64,000 nucleotides of DNA from Alloacidobacterium dinghuense (GCF_014274465.1 NZ_CP060394.1:3286001-3350000), one strand, 5' to 3'; shown: positions 8,112-17,791, counted from the stretch's first letter. Program-made: numbers and translations. Notes: generated by a model not told the origin, from the letters alone.

Positions 8112-10487
8112 CTAGTGAGTGGCTGAGGCGCGCTCCAGGGTGTTGGATGCGTGGTCGAGCTCGCGGTAGATCTCTTCGTTCCGGATAATGGCCTGCACGT
8201 AGTCGCGGGTTTCGGTGAAGGGAATCGACTCGACAAACTCATCCATGCCCTTGTAGTTGCCGATCGACTGCCAATCCGTTACGCGATTGTCACCGGCGTT
8301 GTAAGCAGCGAAGGTGTACTCCGGCTGGCTGTTGAATCGATCCAGTGTCTGCCGCAGGTAGCGCGTGCCGAGCCGGATGTTGGTATTCGGATCGAGTAGA
8401 TCGTTGGTCGCGAAGTGGTGAATCCCTTCTTCTTTCGCCATGCTCTTGCCGACAGAAGGCAACAGCTGCATCAGACCATAGGCGCTCTTGTTCGAAATGG
8501 CTCCTGGATTGAACTCTGTTTCCTGACGAATCAAAGCGGCGACCATGTACGGATCGAGACCGTTCTTCTCGGATTCCGACTTGATGGTTGACCAATAAGC
8601 CTGCGGAAAGAGAATGCGCCAATACTCCGTCGGGATCGCATCGATCGGAGCCGAAGTGTAGAACGGAATGGCGCGCTTCATTGAGCGCATGGCGCGCCAG
8701 TTCTCTCCGTAGGACGCATAGATCTTTGCTTCGCACAGAGCGCCCCACTCGTCGCTGCCATCGGCTGCCTGAATCTCGGGCGCGATGTATTCGTTCAGCC
8801 CGGCGTTGGCAAGCAGATGGGCACGTACGACATGCGGATCGTCTTCAGGGATATCGTCGGTGAGCGTCGGGATTGGTTCGGGTTTCATCGCTTCGAGCGA
8901 ATCCAGTTTCGCCGGCGTGACGCTGCCCAGTTCGCTCAGGCGCTGTTGCGCGATCGATGCATAGTAGTAATGGCGATAAATGCGGGCGACTGTTTTGTAG
9001 TAGGTCGCCGCCATGTCCGGACGGTTCTCCTGATTCTGATAGAGGCGGCCGCGCCAATACAGCGCTCCCGGAATCTCTTTGCCACCGTGATAGACGGCGA
9101 TCTGCTCATCCATGAGGCGTGCGGCTTCAGAGTATTGCCCGATGCGGTAGTTCAGCCACGCGGCACGCCAGTGCGCACTGGGCGCGTATGACGAGGTCGG
9201 GAAGCGCTTCGCCAACTCGCCGTAATAAGTAATGGCAGTTGGAAAATCCTTGCGTAGCAGGTACATGTTGCCGCTCGAATAGAGCGCTTCGTTAAGCCAC
9301 GGACTGGATGGGAACCGCGTTTCCATCTGCTCGACGATGTTGCGCTGGGTCTCGCCGTCATCCCTGTCGCGAGCAAGTTCCATCAGCAGATACGTGCGGC
9401 GTGCGCCTGTCTCGTCACTGCTGTCGGGGATGCGGTCCAGTTCGTTCTTATTGAGGCGCTTGAGCTTCCAGTCACAATTCGCGGCAGCCACGAGCAGCGA
9501 ACCTTTCAGTCCGTCTGTGACACCCGGATCGTTGGCGAGCGCGTGGTATTCCTCAGCAGCATCGGCAAAGCGTCCCGCCTTGTAGAGAGCGTCGGCATGG
9601 TGGCTGCGCTCTTCGATAGTCAACGAGGATGTTGCTCCCATTGCCGCCAGCTGCGTCTTGGCTACTGCTGCTTCGTTGCTCAGTGGGAATCCAAGAAACG
9701 TGTGGCGGTAGAGTTGGGTGGCTTCCGGCAGACGGCCTGCCATCTGGTCAGCCTTTGCCAGTGCCAGCTGGTAGTCGGCGCGATTGGCAATCGCTTCGCC
9801 CTTATGCGCGTCGAGGATGCGCAAAGCTGCCTGCGGATCACCTTCCTGGAGAAAGAGATTCGCCTGCAGAACGGGCACGCTGGGAACGAAGATGCTGTCC
9901 GGATGCCTCTGCGCAAAGGTGCTGAGAATAGTCTCCGCTTGCGACAGGTTGTTCGACTGCAGATCGGCCTGCGCTTCGAGGTAATCGGCGTAGTCGTCGA
10001 GCGCGTCGCCTTGAATATTTGCCTGGCGGAAGGCGTTCACAGCTTCAGGGAACTTGCGGTCCAGTAGATAGGCGTGTCCGACCGCCAGGTAGGCAGCCGC
10101 CGATGCTTCGCCAGTATGCGAATGCGCATAGGCAGAAACACCCGCGTAGGCTGCCGGCGTTCGCATGCTCGCCAACTGCTGCGCCATCGGCCGCAGCTGC
10201 GATGAGGCGACGAATGCCTGCTGCAGCTTGTGACTCTTGGCCTTGGCTTTGGCAGAAAGCGGTCGGCGATGCTTTGACTTGCCGTGAGTCGTTGAAGTCT
10301 TGTGGGTGGTGCTATGCGACGTGGAGTGGGTGGTCTTACTTCCCGTGGTGTGTGAAGCTGTGCTTGATGCATGCTTCTTATGGGTTGTGGAAGACGATGA
10401 ACTATCCTGAGACCAGCAGACCGCCGACAACGCACCAGCCAGGGCCAGCGCTGCAACCATATTTCTACCGCAAAAGACTCGACTCAC
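8112..10487 (-). CDS. Soluble lytic murein transglycosylase (Slt-like)
   Basis: 791-residue exported peptidoglycan-cleaving enzyme. A signal peptide (about residues 1-26) is followed by a Ser/Thr/His/Lys-rich low-complexity linker (about 27-85). A long TPR-like alpha-superhelix comes next (about 90-600, with repeats such as SSYAPSAHWRAAWLNYRIGQY), then a C-terminal SLT domain (about 625-770). The catalytic acid is Glu656 in LIRQETEFNP, with the family motifs SAYGLMQLLPSVG and FAAYNAGDNRV present. Such enzymes cut the MurNAc-GlcNAc bond to form 1,6-anhydromuropeptides. The basic linker may bind the wall or envelope polymers. It is the first gene of a likely two-gene unit with the VOC protein. 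Confidence 0.92.
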   Translation of the reverse strand: MSRVFCGRNMVAALALAGALSAVCWSQDSSSSSTTHKKHASSTASHTTGSKTTHSTSHSTTHKTSTTHGKSKHRRPLSAKAKAKSHKLQQAFVASSQLRPMAQQLASMRTPAAYAGVSAYAHSHTGEASAAAYLAVGHAYLLDRKFPEAVNAFRQANIQGDALDDYADYLEAQADLQSNNLSQAETILSTFAQRHPDSIFVPSVPVLQANLFLQEGDPQAALRILDAHKGEAIANRADYQLALAKADQMAGRLPEATQLYRHTFLGFPLSNEAAVAKTQLAAMGATSSLTIEERSHHADALYKAGRFADAAEEYHALANDPGVTDGLKGSLLVAAANCDWKLKRLNKNELDRIPDSSDETGARRTYLLMELARDRDDGETQRNIVEQMETRFPSSPWLNEALYSSGNMYLLRKDFPTAITYYGELAKRFPTSSYAPSAHWRAAWLNYRIGQYSEAARLMDEQIAVYHGGKEIPGALYWRGRLYQNQENRPDMAATYYKTVARIYRHYYYASIAQQRLSELGSVTPAKLDSLEAMKPEPIPTLTDDIPEDDPHVVRAHLLANAGLNEYIAPEIQAADGSDEWGALCEAKIYASYGENWRAMRSMKRAIPFYTSAPIDAIPTEYWRILFPQAYWSTIKSESEKNGLDPYMVAALIRQETEFNPGAISNKSAYGLMQLLPSVGKSMAKEEGIHHFATNDLLDPNTNIRLGTRYLRQTLDRFNSQPEYTFAAYNAGDNRVTDWQSIGNYKGMDEFVESIPFTETRDYVQAIIRNEEIYRELDHASNTLERASATH

Positions 10488-10684
10488 TGCTAACTTGCAC
10501 GCTCCTAATCCAATGTAAGCCGAAATGGGCTGGAGCGGTGCTCCTTTGATAATGTTCAGTCAAAAACGTTCCTGTTTTTGCAATGTCAGGAATGGGGTCC
10601 GCTTTGGGCATTTTGAGCGGTGGACACAAATGCTGAGTTATCTCATCATCTCTCAACGACTTCGCTTATGTTGACGAGTACCAT

Positions 10685-11173
10685 ATGCTTCGTCAGGAGC
10701 TCTTTTTGAAAAAACCAGCTATCTCGATGCTACTTAGTGTGAGCGTATTTGTACTATCGTGCCATGCGAAAACGCGATGGTGCTCGATTGTCGGCAAAAG
10801 TGAGAGTGACACCCTGCTCTATCCTGCCATAGCTAGGGCCGCACGAGTCTCGGGAGTTGTAATTGACCGAGTAACTTTCGCTCCAGCAGGTAAGATCGCT
10901 GATGTTGAAACGATCTCTGGCCCCAAGATGTTGACACAGTCAGCAAATGATCAGTTGAAGAAGTGGACCGTGAAGACGGATTCATCAGGCGAAGATTTGT
11001 GTCAAAGCCTCGTTATCGCCAACTTTAGTCTTGATCCTCCCGCCCCCGAACCAGAATTTGGGGTGAGTTTTACCCCTAGCATTTTACGGATTTCGATTTC
11101 AGCAGAACCGCTGGTGATTTCTGATCCAGCGCCAATCCTGGGAAAGAAGAAGCGCCGTTTCTTCCTTTTCTAG
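10685..11173 (+). CDS. Small exported protein with TonB C-terminal-like domain
   Basis: 162-residue protein. An N-terminal hydrophobic stretch ends in FVLSC, which could be a lipobox or a plain signal peptide. Residues of about 45-110 resemble the TonB C-terminal fold: YPAIARAARVSGVV, then FAPAGKIADVETISGP, then NDQLKKWTVKT. The usual inner-membrane anchor and Pro-rich spacer of TonB are absent, so it is a stand-alone domain. The gene is visibly more A/T-rich than its neighbours and has its own upstream region, which may indicate later acquisition. It ends in a basic KKKRRFFLF tail. A role in envelope interactions is possible but unproven. Confidence 0.6.
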   Translation: MLRQELFLKKPAISMLLSVSVFVLSCHAKTRWCSIVGKSESDTLLYPAIARAARVSGVVIDRVTFAPAGKIADVETISGPKMLTQSANDQLKKWTVKTDSSGEDLCQSLVIANFSLDPPAPEPEFGVSFTPSILRISISAEPLVISDPAPILGKKKRRFFLF

Positions 11174-11345
11174 AGTTCATCGCCGGCATGGTGCTGAGTC
11201 CCGCAAATCAACATATGCAGAATGAGCGACTTTGCTGGCTGGCACAGCAAATCATTTACTATGAGAGCAGGAGCGGGCCCCGGCCAAACCGTGCGGCACA
11301 GTTCTGCTCCGGTCATGAAAGGTCGATTTCCTGAAGCCATCTGAC

Positions 11346-11972
11346 ATGCCAAACATCCAAACACAAGGAACTGAAGAAGTTCACCCCGACGTTCTGCTCG
11401 TAAACCGGGCGCGCGGAGGGGATGTGCAGGCGTTTGAGAAGCTGGTGAAGCAATATGATCGCCAGGTTTTCAGAATTGCCCAGCACATTACGCAAAACCG
11501 CGAAGATGCGGAAGACGTGGTACAGGACGCCTTTTTGAAGGCGTACGAAAAGCTGGACCAGTTCCAGGGGAATTCGAAGTTTTATACCTGGCTGGTACGG
11601 ATTGCGGTGAACGAATCGCTGATGCGGCTGCGAAAGCGGCGCACCGGCAGGATGGTTTCAATCGACGAGGACGTCGAGACGGATGAAGGCTCCATGCCGC
11701 GCGATCTGGCGGACTGGGGTCCGGATCCGGAGATGCAGTATGGCCAATCGGAGCTGGCCGATATTTTGCGGAAGACGATACAAGGTCTGCCGCCGGGTTT
11801 TCGCACGGTGTTCGTACTGCGAGACGTAGAAGGTCTCTCAACAGAAGAGACCGCGGAGACTTTGGGACTGAGTGTCCCGGCAGTGAAGTCGCGACTGCTG
11901 CGGGCGCGGCTGCAATTGCGGGAACGGCTGAGCCGTTACTTTCGCAAGAATAAAAGGGATGGTGCAAAGTGA
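11346..11972 (+). CDS. ECF-type RNA polymerase sigma factor
   Basis: 208-residue group 4 sigma factor. Region 2 spans about residues 30-95 (QVFRIAQHITQNREDAEDVVQDAFLK by position, then FYTWLVRIAVNESLMRLRKRR) and binds core polymerase and the -10 element. Region 4 (about 140-195; LPPGFRTVFVLRDVEGLS and LSVPAVKSRLLRARL) recognises the -35 element. There is no region 1 or 3. The next gene overlaps its stop and encodes a zinc-binding anti-sigma factor, so the pair is a RpoE-like stress module. The target regulon cannot be told from the sequence. Confidence 0.93.
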   Translation: MPNIQTQGTEEVHPDVLLVNRARGGDVQAFEKLVKQYDRQVFRIAQHITQNREDAEDVVQDAFLKAYEKLDQFQGNSKFYTWLVRIAVNESLMRLRKRRTGRMVSIDEDVETDEGSMPRDLADWGPDPEMQYGQSELADILRKTIQGLPPGFRTVFVLRDVEGLSTEETAETLGLSVPAVKSRLLRARLQLRERLSRYFRKNKRDGAK

Positions 11973-12202
11973 CCTGCACAGAGTTTATAGCGCAACTGGA
12001 TGACCTGCTCGAAGAACGGGTATCGAAAACACTGAGGGTAGATCTTGAAGAGCATCTGCGCACTTGTGAACATTGTGTGATCACCATGAACACCACGCGC
12101 AAGACGATCGAGATTTATCGCAGCCATGAGTTGTATGAGCTGCCGAACGAACTGCGCGATCGTCTGCAGAAGGCCATTCTTGCCAAGTGCAAGAAGTGTT
12201 AG
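11969..12202 (+). CDS. Zinc-finger anti-sigma factor
   Basis: 77-residue soluble protein that starts with GTG overlapping the TGA of the sigma factor gene (GTGA), a classic coupled pair. It carries a His-x3-Cys-x2-Cys motif (HLRTCEHC, about residues 29-36), the hallmark of zf-HC2/ZAS anti-sigma domains that hold an ECF sigma factor inactive. An additional Cys pair lies at the C-terminus (CKKC). It has no membrane helix, so release is probably by a cytoplasmic signal such as a thiol or redox change rather than by proteolysis at the membrane. That last point is inference. Confidence 0.88.
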   Translation: MTCTEFIAQLDDLLEERVSKTLRVDLEEHLRTCEHCVITMNTTRKTIEIYRSHELYELPNELRDRLQKAILAKCKKC

Positions 12203-12230
12203 TGCCCCTCAAGCCTTGATAACGAGTTGG

Positions 12231-12319
12231 CGTCATTCTGCGCACAGCGAAGAATCTCAGCGGTCAGTGCAGAAGAGACGTCGCTGAGATTCTTGATCGC
12301 TTCGCTCCTCGGAATGACG
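12231..12319. repeat. Intergenic inverted repeat (REP-like element)
   Basis: An 89-bp imperfect palindrome lies between the anti-sigma and esterase-like genes. Outer arms CGTCATTC (12231-12238) and GAATGACG (12312-12319) and inner arms AGAATCTCAGCG (12251-12262) and CGCTGAGATTCT (12282-12293) are perfect complements. A single arm of the same design recurs at 14131-14168. This is the look of a dispersed, non-coding palindromic repeat that folds as RNA or DNA and might also terminate transcription. Confidence 0.75.
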
Positions 12320-12398
12320 GCTTATTTATTGGATCTTTACTCCCTGCCCCATCTAGAAACTCTTTCGTTTCAACGGTCACTTCGATAGACTTCCGAGC

Positions 12399-14114
12399 AT
12401 GCTGCGTTTACAAACTGCTCTCACGCTTGCAGTGTGCTGTTTTTCCGTTTTCTCCCTTGCCCAGTCGCCACGCTTCTCCGTCAGTTTTCCTTCAGAACGC
12501 AGCGCACAGCCGCTTGACGGGCGGCTTCTTCTGCTGCTGTCGAATGACCCCGGTGCTGAACCGCGCATGCAGATCGACGATACTGCACGTACGCAGATGG
12601 TTTTTGGCGTAACGGTAGACGGATGGAAGCCGGGAGATGCGACCACTGTAGATGACTCGGCTTTTGGCTACCCGATCCGCAGTCTGAAGGACGTCCCCGA
12701 GGGCGACTACTATGTGCAGAGCGTGCTCAATCGTTACGAGACCTTTCACCGCAGCGATGGCACAACGGTGAAGCTGCACATGGATCAGGGCGAGGGGCAG
12801 CACTGGAATATTTCACCCGGCAATCTCTACAGCAAGCCGCAGAAGATGCACGTTGGACCAGGAACAATGGCTTCGATCACGCTCGATCAGGAAATCCCGG
12901 CGATCCCCGACGCGAAAGATACCAAGTACATTCGGCACTTGAAGATTCAGAGTGAGCTGCTGACGAAGTTCTGGGGCAGGCCCATGTATCTCTCGGCGAT
13001 TGTGCTCGTACCGGAAGGTTTCGACGACCATCCGAATGCGCACTTCCCGCTCATCATCTTTCACGATCATTTCTCTGAGGGCTTTGGTGATTTCCGCACC
13101 GAGCCGCCTGATCCAAACCTGAAGCCGGACTACAGCCAGCGCTTTCATATCTCAGGCTACAACCGCATTCAGCAACAGGAAGCCTACAAGTTTTACCAGC
13201 AATGGATCAGCCCCAGATTCCCGCGCGTGCTGATTGTGAAGATCAACCACGCCAATCCCTACTATGACGATTCCTACGCCGTGAACTCAGCGAACGTCGG
13301 CCCGTACGGCGATGCGATTGAAACAGAGCTGATTCCTGCGATTGAAAGGAAGTTTCGCGGCATCGCTAAGGGCTGGGCGCGCTTCATGTACGGAGGCTCA
13401 ACCGGTGGATGGGAGGCGCTGGCGGTACAGGTCTTCTATCCCGACCATTACAACGGAACATTCGCCGCCTGCCCCGATCCCATTGATTTCCGCGGATACA
13501 CAACGATCAATCTCTACGACGACGCGAATGCCTTCTACACGCAGGGCGCGCACAAGCAGGTGCCGCAGCCTTCCATGCGTAACTACCTTGGACAGACCTT
13601 GGCGCAGCAGCAGGACAACAATGCGTATGAACTGGCGCTTGGTGATCACGGGCGCTCCGGCGAAAAATATGACATCTGGCAAGCTGTTTTCGGGCCAGTG
13701 GGCGCCGATGGGTATCCGCAGCCGATCTTCGACAAAGAGACAGGCGTGATTGATCACAAGACTGCCGAATACTGGAAGGAGCACTATGATCTCCGCGCCA
13801 TCATCGAAAAGAACTGGCCGACGCTCGGCCCGAAGCTCCAGGGCAAGATCCACATCTACGTGGGCAGCGCCGATACCTACTTCCTGAACAACGCCGTGTA
13901 TTACACCGAGGATTTTCTGAAGTCGACGAAGAACCCTCCGTATGACGGCGAAGTGAAATACGGTGACAAGGCTGAGCACTGCTGGAACGGGGATCCGACG
14001 CAGCCGAACTATATGTCGCGGCTGCACTACAACACGATGTACCTGCCAAAGATTCTCGACCGGATTGAGAAGACCGCACCGAAAGGCGCGGACCTGACAA
14101 GCTGGCGATATTGA
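12399..14114 (+). CDS. Exported esterase-like alpha/beta hydrolase
   Basis: 571-residue protein with a signal peptide (LQTALTLAVCCFSVFSLAQ). The N-terminal half (about 25-190) is a beta-rich domain without a clear family. The C-terminal half resembles the esterase D-like alpha/beta-hydrolase fold: FPLIIFHDHF near the oxyanion region, and Ser334 in the nucleophile elbow YGGSTGGW. Candidates for the acid and histidine lie near GSADTYFLNN and KAEHCWNG. Substrates of related exported esterases include acylated sugars and siderophores; nothing here fixes one. It stands alone between a palindromic repeat and a terminator, convergent with a TonB-dependent receptor gene. Confidence 0.75.
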   Translation: MLRLQTALTLAVCCFSVFSLAQSPRFSVSFPSERSAQPLDGRLLLLLSNDPGAEPRMQIDDTARTQMVFGVTVDGWKPGDATTVDDSAFGYPIRSLKDVPEGDYYVQSVLNRYETFHRSDGTTVKLHMDQGEGQHWNISPGNLYSKPQKMHVGPGTMASITLDQEIPAIPDAKDTKYIRHLKIQSELLTKFWGRPMYLSAIVLVPEGFDDHPNAHFPLIIFHDHFSEGFGDFRTEPPDPNLKPDYSQRFHISGYNRIQQQEAYKFYQQWISPRFPRVLIVKINHANPYYDDSYAVNSANVGPYGDAIETELIPAIERKFRGIAKGWARFMYGGSTGGWEALAVQVFYPDHYNGTFAACPDPIDFRGYTTINLYDDANAFYTQGAHKQVPQPSMRNYLGQTLAQQQDNNAYELALGDHGRSGEKYDIWQAVFGPVGADGYPQPIFDKETGVIDHKTAEYWKEHYDLRAIIEKNWPTLGPKLQGKIHIYVGSADTYFLNNAVYYTEDFLKSTKNPPYDGEVKYGDKAEHCWNGDPTQPNYMSRLHYNTMYLPKILDRIEKTAPKGADLTSWRY

Positions 14115-14130
14115 GAATCCCCTTGTGAGC

Positions 14131-14168
14131 CGTCATTCTGACGACCGGAGGGAGGAAGAATCTCAGCG
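14131..14168 (+). repeat. Half copy of the intergenic palindromic repeat
   Basis: CGTCATTCTG at 14131-14140, then AGAATCTCAGCG at 14157-14168. The order and the sequences are the same as in the left arm at 12231-12262, with a different filler between. No right arm follows. It is best read as a solo arm or eroded copy of the same repeat family. Confidence 0.6.
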
Positions 14169-14199
14169 ATGCAGAATTAGCAAATATCTCTAACTGAGG

Positions 14200-14229
14200 A
14201 GCCCGCCTTCGCAGCGGGCTTCTCATTTT
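14200..14229 (+). terminator. Intrinsic terminator after the esterase-like gene
   Basis: AGCCCGC (14200-14206), a 7-base loop, GCGGGCT (14214-14220), then TCTCATTTT. This GC-rich hairpin with a T-rich tail ends transcription from the left and lies just before the end of the convergent receptor gene, which it may also serve. Confidence 0.75.
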
Positions 14230-14239
14230 GGGTGCGACT

Positions 14240-17200
14240 TTAGAACTCCAGCCGCATAGACACCTGTCCGTTGCGGGCCGAAGCAAAGTCAGACCCGCGA
14301 GGAGCGGTGATGACGCCATAATTTGGGCTGGTCAGGTTGAGGTTTGGATCACCCAGGTTTGTGTGATTCAGGACGTTGGTGAAAGTGCCCTCGGCGCGGA
14401 GACGGACACCCTCAGTGATCGGAAAGCTCTTGCTGAGACCGGCTGAGAGATTCACCGTTCCCGGGCCAATCACTGATCCAACCTGCGCGTTGCCGAAGCG
14501 CCCAATGGGACTGGGTGCGCCCACCTGGCCAGAGCCGACGTTGCAGGTCTGGCCAAACTGCCAGTTTGGTACGCCGGGACAGATGAACGCGTCCATGTTA
14601 ATCCAGTTATTACGGCCCTGACTACGGGGCTTTGCCGTGGCTACCTGATCGGGCTTTTGCGCGCGCCCCGGATACGAGCCGCCCTGGAAGTTTCCAGTCA
14701 GGCCTGAACCCGTGCCGGATGGATCGACGCTGCCGCCGGGGAAGTACGGCGTAAGATAAGGACCGCCCTGCCACAGGAAGATGCTGCTGAGCTGCCATCC
14801 ACCGACGGCCATATCAGCCCAGCGGCTCATGTTGGCGCCGAACTGCTTACCCCGGCCGAACGGCAGAGCGTAAACCGCTGTGGTGCTCCAGCGGTTGCGG
14901 CGTGTGCCGTAGACGTTGCCAAAATCCACAAAGTGACTGCGGCCATAGGAAGTGCGCTGGCCGCCGTTTTCACCGGCAAAGCCACCGTTGTTATTCGGAC
15001 CCTGATTGTCTGCCAGGCTCTTCGCATAGGTGTACGCCGAGTCAAATGTCAGGCCGTTGGTATAGCGATGCGTCACCTCAAGCTGCATCGAGTTGTAGCT
15101 GCCGTTCGCGCCCGTCGCACGGTCGTTGATCACGCCCCAGTTGGGGAATGGCCGCGCGCTCAAGGGCTGGTTATAGGCAGAGACAGTATTGGAGTACGGC
15201 AGATCGTTCTCGTTCGGCGCCCACACCAGTTGCCGCGTGTTCATACCGATATAGGAAATACGGGCGCCGTATCCCTGACCGAATTCGTGATCGATCGAGA
15301 GCGACCACTGCTCCGCGTACGGATCTTTCCAGTTGATGTCATTCGCGGTGCCGAAGTAGGCCGTTCCCAGTGCACCCGCTGCGGAACTCGAGCCTGACCC
15401 CGCATAGATCGCCGGCCATGCGTAGGCTGGACCCGTCGCAGTTTCCGCATTGTTGTAGATGTTCGTCGATGCCTGCAGCGTTCCGGTGAGTGAGTAGAAG
15501 ATGGAGCCGAGCGTCGTGATGTTGTACATCGCAAAGCCGCCACGAACAGCTGTGCGGTCGTTGTCGAACGGACGATAGGCAAAGCCGAAGCGCGGCATAA
15601 AGCGCTTGGTGGGTGCATGGCGTAGACCCGATGGAAGTCCGGCGGCGTTGTTGGGCAGCACCGGCGTACAGGGCGCACCGTTTGCATCAGGCGTTCCGCT
15701 AGACTGACCGACCGGGCAGGCGTTAAAGCTGGCCAGGAAGCCCGCGCTGAGTGTATTTTCCGCGCCGTTCGGAAAGACAGCTTCGCCTGAGAGCGGAATA
15801 AAAGGATCGAAGTTGCCGATGTTGCCCGATGGGTCGTGATAGGCGGGATGATATTCGTAACGCAAGCCGTAGGTCAGTGTGAGGCGCGGCGTCACTTTCC
15901 AGTCATCCTGTCCATAAAAGTCGTAGTAGATGGAGAGCCCGTCGTTGTCGGCAGTAACAACGTCATAGCCAGTTCCCTGCGGTGTCCCGATCAGAAAGTC
16001 GGCAAACTCCTGCCCTGGAGTTACGCCGAGGCCCGTGAAGTTATGCCCCGTGTTGAACGCGAAAGTGCCATAATTATCCGCGCCAAAGAAGCCAAGCGGC
16101 GTAAGTGCCTCAATATGCCGGATGTCGAGACCATACTTCATGCTGTGATGGCCCTTCACCCATGAAACCGAGTCGACATACTGATAGGTGCGTGACTTAG
16201 TAGTCGATGCCAGCCGATCTCCGTTGAGACTGGTGAGCTGATTGAAATCAAGCTCCGAGAGCCCGTTAAAGAAAAGGTTCTGCAGGCCCTGCAGCCCACT
16301 GGAGTTCGCAAACCCGGGTCCATTGAATGGGTTGGTGCTGCCGCTAGTATCCCAGGTAAAGCCAAACCGAAATTCGTTGATGAGGTTTGGCGTGAAGTTA
16401 TAGTTCGCAGCAACCACCAGCACGCGGTCCTGACCGATGTTTGAACCGCCAGGAATGAGCAGCGGTTCGGGATGGGCATAGTTGATGTTCTTCCATGTGA
16501 AGCGTCCGAAGACCAGAGCCTTCTGACCGAAATACTGGTCGCCGCGCACGTCAAACTGATTGGAGTTATAGCTTGAGTTCTGATTCACAATGTAATTCGG
16601 CGAACTCGGATTGTAGATCGTCGGATCACCCACATTGGGATCGGGGAAGAACTGTAGAAACGCTTGTGAGGCAGAATTGATGGGCACCTGATTGTTCGGA
16701 TATGGCGTTCCGGTGAAAGGATCGAGCAGCGGATAAGGCAGGAAGCTGAAATCACCCTTCTTCATCGGCGTGCTTGGAACATAAGCCTGATACGGAGTCG
16801 CGCTGGGCAGGCGGAAGCCTTCATACGTCCCGAAGAAAAAGCTCTTGTCGTGCCCGTTATAAAGATGTGGAATGACAACCGGGCCATTCAGAGAACCGCC
16901 AAAATCATTGCCGACGATGTGCGGCTTGGTGGTAGCTCCAAACGGGGTAGCGTTGAAAGCCGAGTTCTGGTGATACCAGAAAGCTCCGCCGTGAAGCTGG
17001 TTGGTGCCGCTCTTTGAGACAAATGTAATCTCGCCTGGCTGGCCGAATTCCGCATTGTTCAGCACGCCATCAACGCGCAACTCGGAAATCGACTCTCCGG
17101 AAGGCAAAGCATTTTGCAGCGGCGTGTTGCTGGTCGTGTTCTGTGCAGTCACGCCGTCGATCGTCACATCAGCCTGCGAAGGCAATCCGCCTTGCACCGA

Positions 17201-17782
17201 GAATGAGACGCCAGTGCCGGTGCTTGTGCCTGTATCTGATTGAACGCCGGGCAGCGTCTGAATCAGATTCAGCGGGCTGGTTCCATTCGCGCTGGCGCGA
17301 TAATTTGCCGGCAGATTCTGCACGTCGACAGCGCTGTAGGTCGCGGTAATCGAGGCCGTTTCCGTGGTGATGGCGCCGATTGCCGCGTTGACGTTGACTT
17401 GCTGGTTCACCGTGCCGACATTGAGAGTCGCGTCGGCCCGCAGCTCTTCGCGCGCGACAAGGACGAGATTGTCAATGACGGTGGTGCCGAATCCCGAAGC
17501 GGTCACTTCGACTTTATAACGGCCTTCGGTCAGATTGAGCACCTGATAGTTACCCGAAGCGTCCGTAGCATCAGTACCCACGACACTGGTATCGATATTT
17601 GTCACCGTAACCGTTGCATTTGGCACGATCGCGCCGCTGGCGTCGTGCACCGTGCCCAGTATCGTTCCCTGCGTGGATTGCGCACGCAGGCCCAGGGAGC
17701 ACGTCAACACCGTAACAAGCAGCGCCGCGAGCGCGCTCAATCTGAATTGGGAGAGGGATAGACAGAGAAATACGCGTTTCAT
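14240..17782 (-). CDS. TonB-dependent receptor, Oar-like, carboxypeptidase-regulatory domain
   Basis: Outer-membrane beta-barrel protein of about 1180 residues. It has a signal peptide (about 1-35) and a CarboxypepD_reg-like Ig-type domain (about 40-120; GTVHDASGAIVPNATVTVTN, EGRYKVEVTASGFG). A plug-like region with NLIQTLPGVQS follows, then a long barrel of alternating aromatic strands ending in Phe (QVSMRLEF), as expected for a Bam substrate. This architecture is highly expanded in Acidobacteriota and is usually tied to uptake of polymers or other large ligands. No SusD or ligand-specific genes are next to it. The start is either ATG at 17782 or GTG at 17791; AGGAG is 13 or 4 bases before them, so the choice is open. 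Confidence 0.9.
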   Translation of the reverse strand: MKRVFLCLSLSQFRLSALAALLVTVLTCSLGLRAQSTQGTILGTVHDASGAIVPNATVTVTNIDTSVVGTDATDASGNYQVLNLTEGRYKVEVTASGFGTTVIDNLVLVAREELRADATLNVGTVNQQVNVNAAIGAITTETASITATYSAVDVQNLPANYRASANGTSPLNLIQTLPGVQSDTGTSTGTGVSFSVQGGLPSQADVTIDGVTAQNTTSNTPLQNALPSGESISELRVDGVLNNAEFGQPGEITFVSKSGTNQLHGGAFWYHQNSAFNATPFGATTKPHIVGNDFGGSLNGPVVIPHLYNGHDKSFFFGTYEGFRLPSATPYQAYVPSTPMKKGDFSFLPYPLLDPFTGTPYPNNQVPINSASQAFLQFFPDPNVGDPTIYNPSSPNYIVNQNSSYNSNQFDVRGDQYFGQKALVFGRFTWKNINYAHPEPLLIPGGSNIGQDRVLVVAANYNFTPNLINEFRFGFTWDTSGSTNPFNGPGFANSSGLQGLQNLFFNGLSELDFNQLTSLNGDRLASTTKSRTYQYVDSVSWVKGHHSMKYGLDIRHIEALTPLGFFGADNYGTFAFNTGHNFTGLGVTPGQEFADFLIGTPQGTGYDVVTADNDGLSIYYDFYGQDDWKVTPRLTLTYGLRYEYHPAYHDPSGNIGNFDPFIPLSGEAVFPNGAENTLSAGFLASFNACPVGQSSGTPDANGAPCTPVLPNNAAGLPSGLRHAPTKRFMPRFGFAYRPFDNDRTAVRGGFAMYNITTLGSIFYSLTGTLQASTNIYNNAETATGPAYAWPAIYAGSGSSSAAGALGTAYFGTANDINWKDPYAEQWSLSIDHEFGQGYGARISYIGMNTRQLVWAPNENDLPYSNTVSAYNQPLSARPFPNWGVINDRATGANGSYNSMQLEVTHRYTNGLTFDSAYTYAKSLADNQGPNNNGGFAGENGGQRTSYGRSHFVDFGNVYGTRRNRWSTTAVYALPFGRGKQFGANMSRWADMAVGGWQLSSIFLWQGGPYLTPYFPGGSVDPSGTGSGLTGNFQGGSYPGRAQKPDQVATAKPRSQGRNNWINMDAFICPGVPNWQFGQTCNVGSGQVGAPSPIGRFGNAQVGSVIGPGTVNLSAGLSKSFPITEGVRLRAEGTFTNVLNHTNLGDPNLNLTSPNYGVITAPRGSDFASARNGQVSMRLEF

Positions 17783-17791
17783 AGAAAACAC

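Noticed and set aside
11230-11260. A TGGCAC element that suggested a sigma-54 promoter before the ECF sigma gene
   Set aside because: The matching TTGC at the required spacing is missing.
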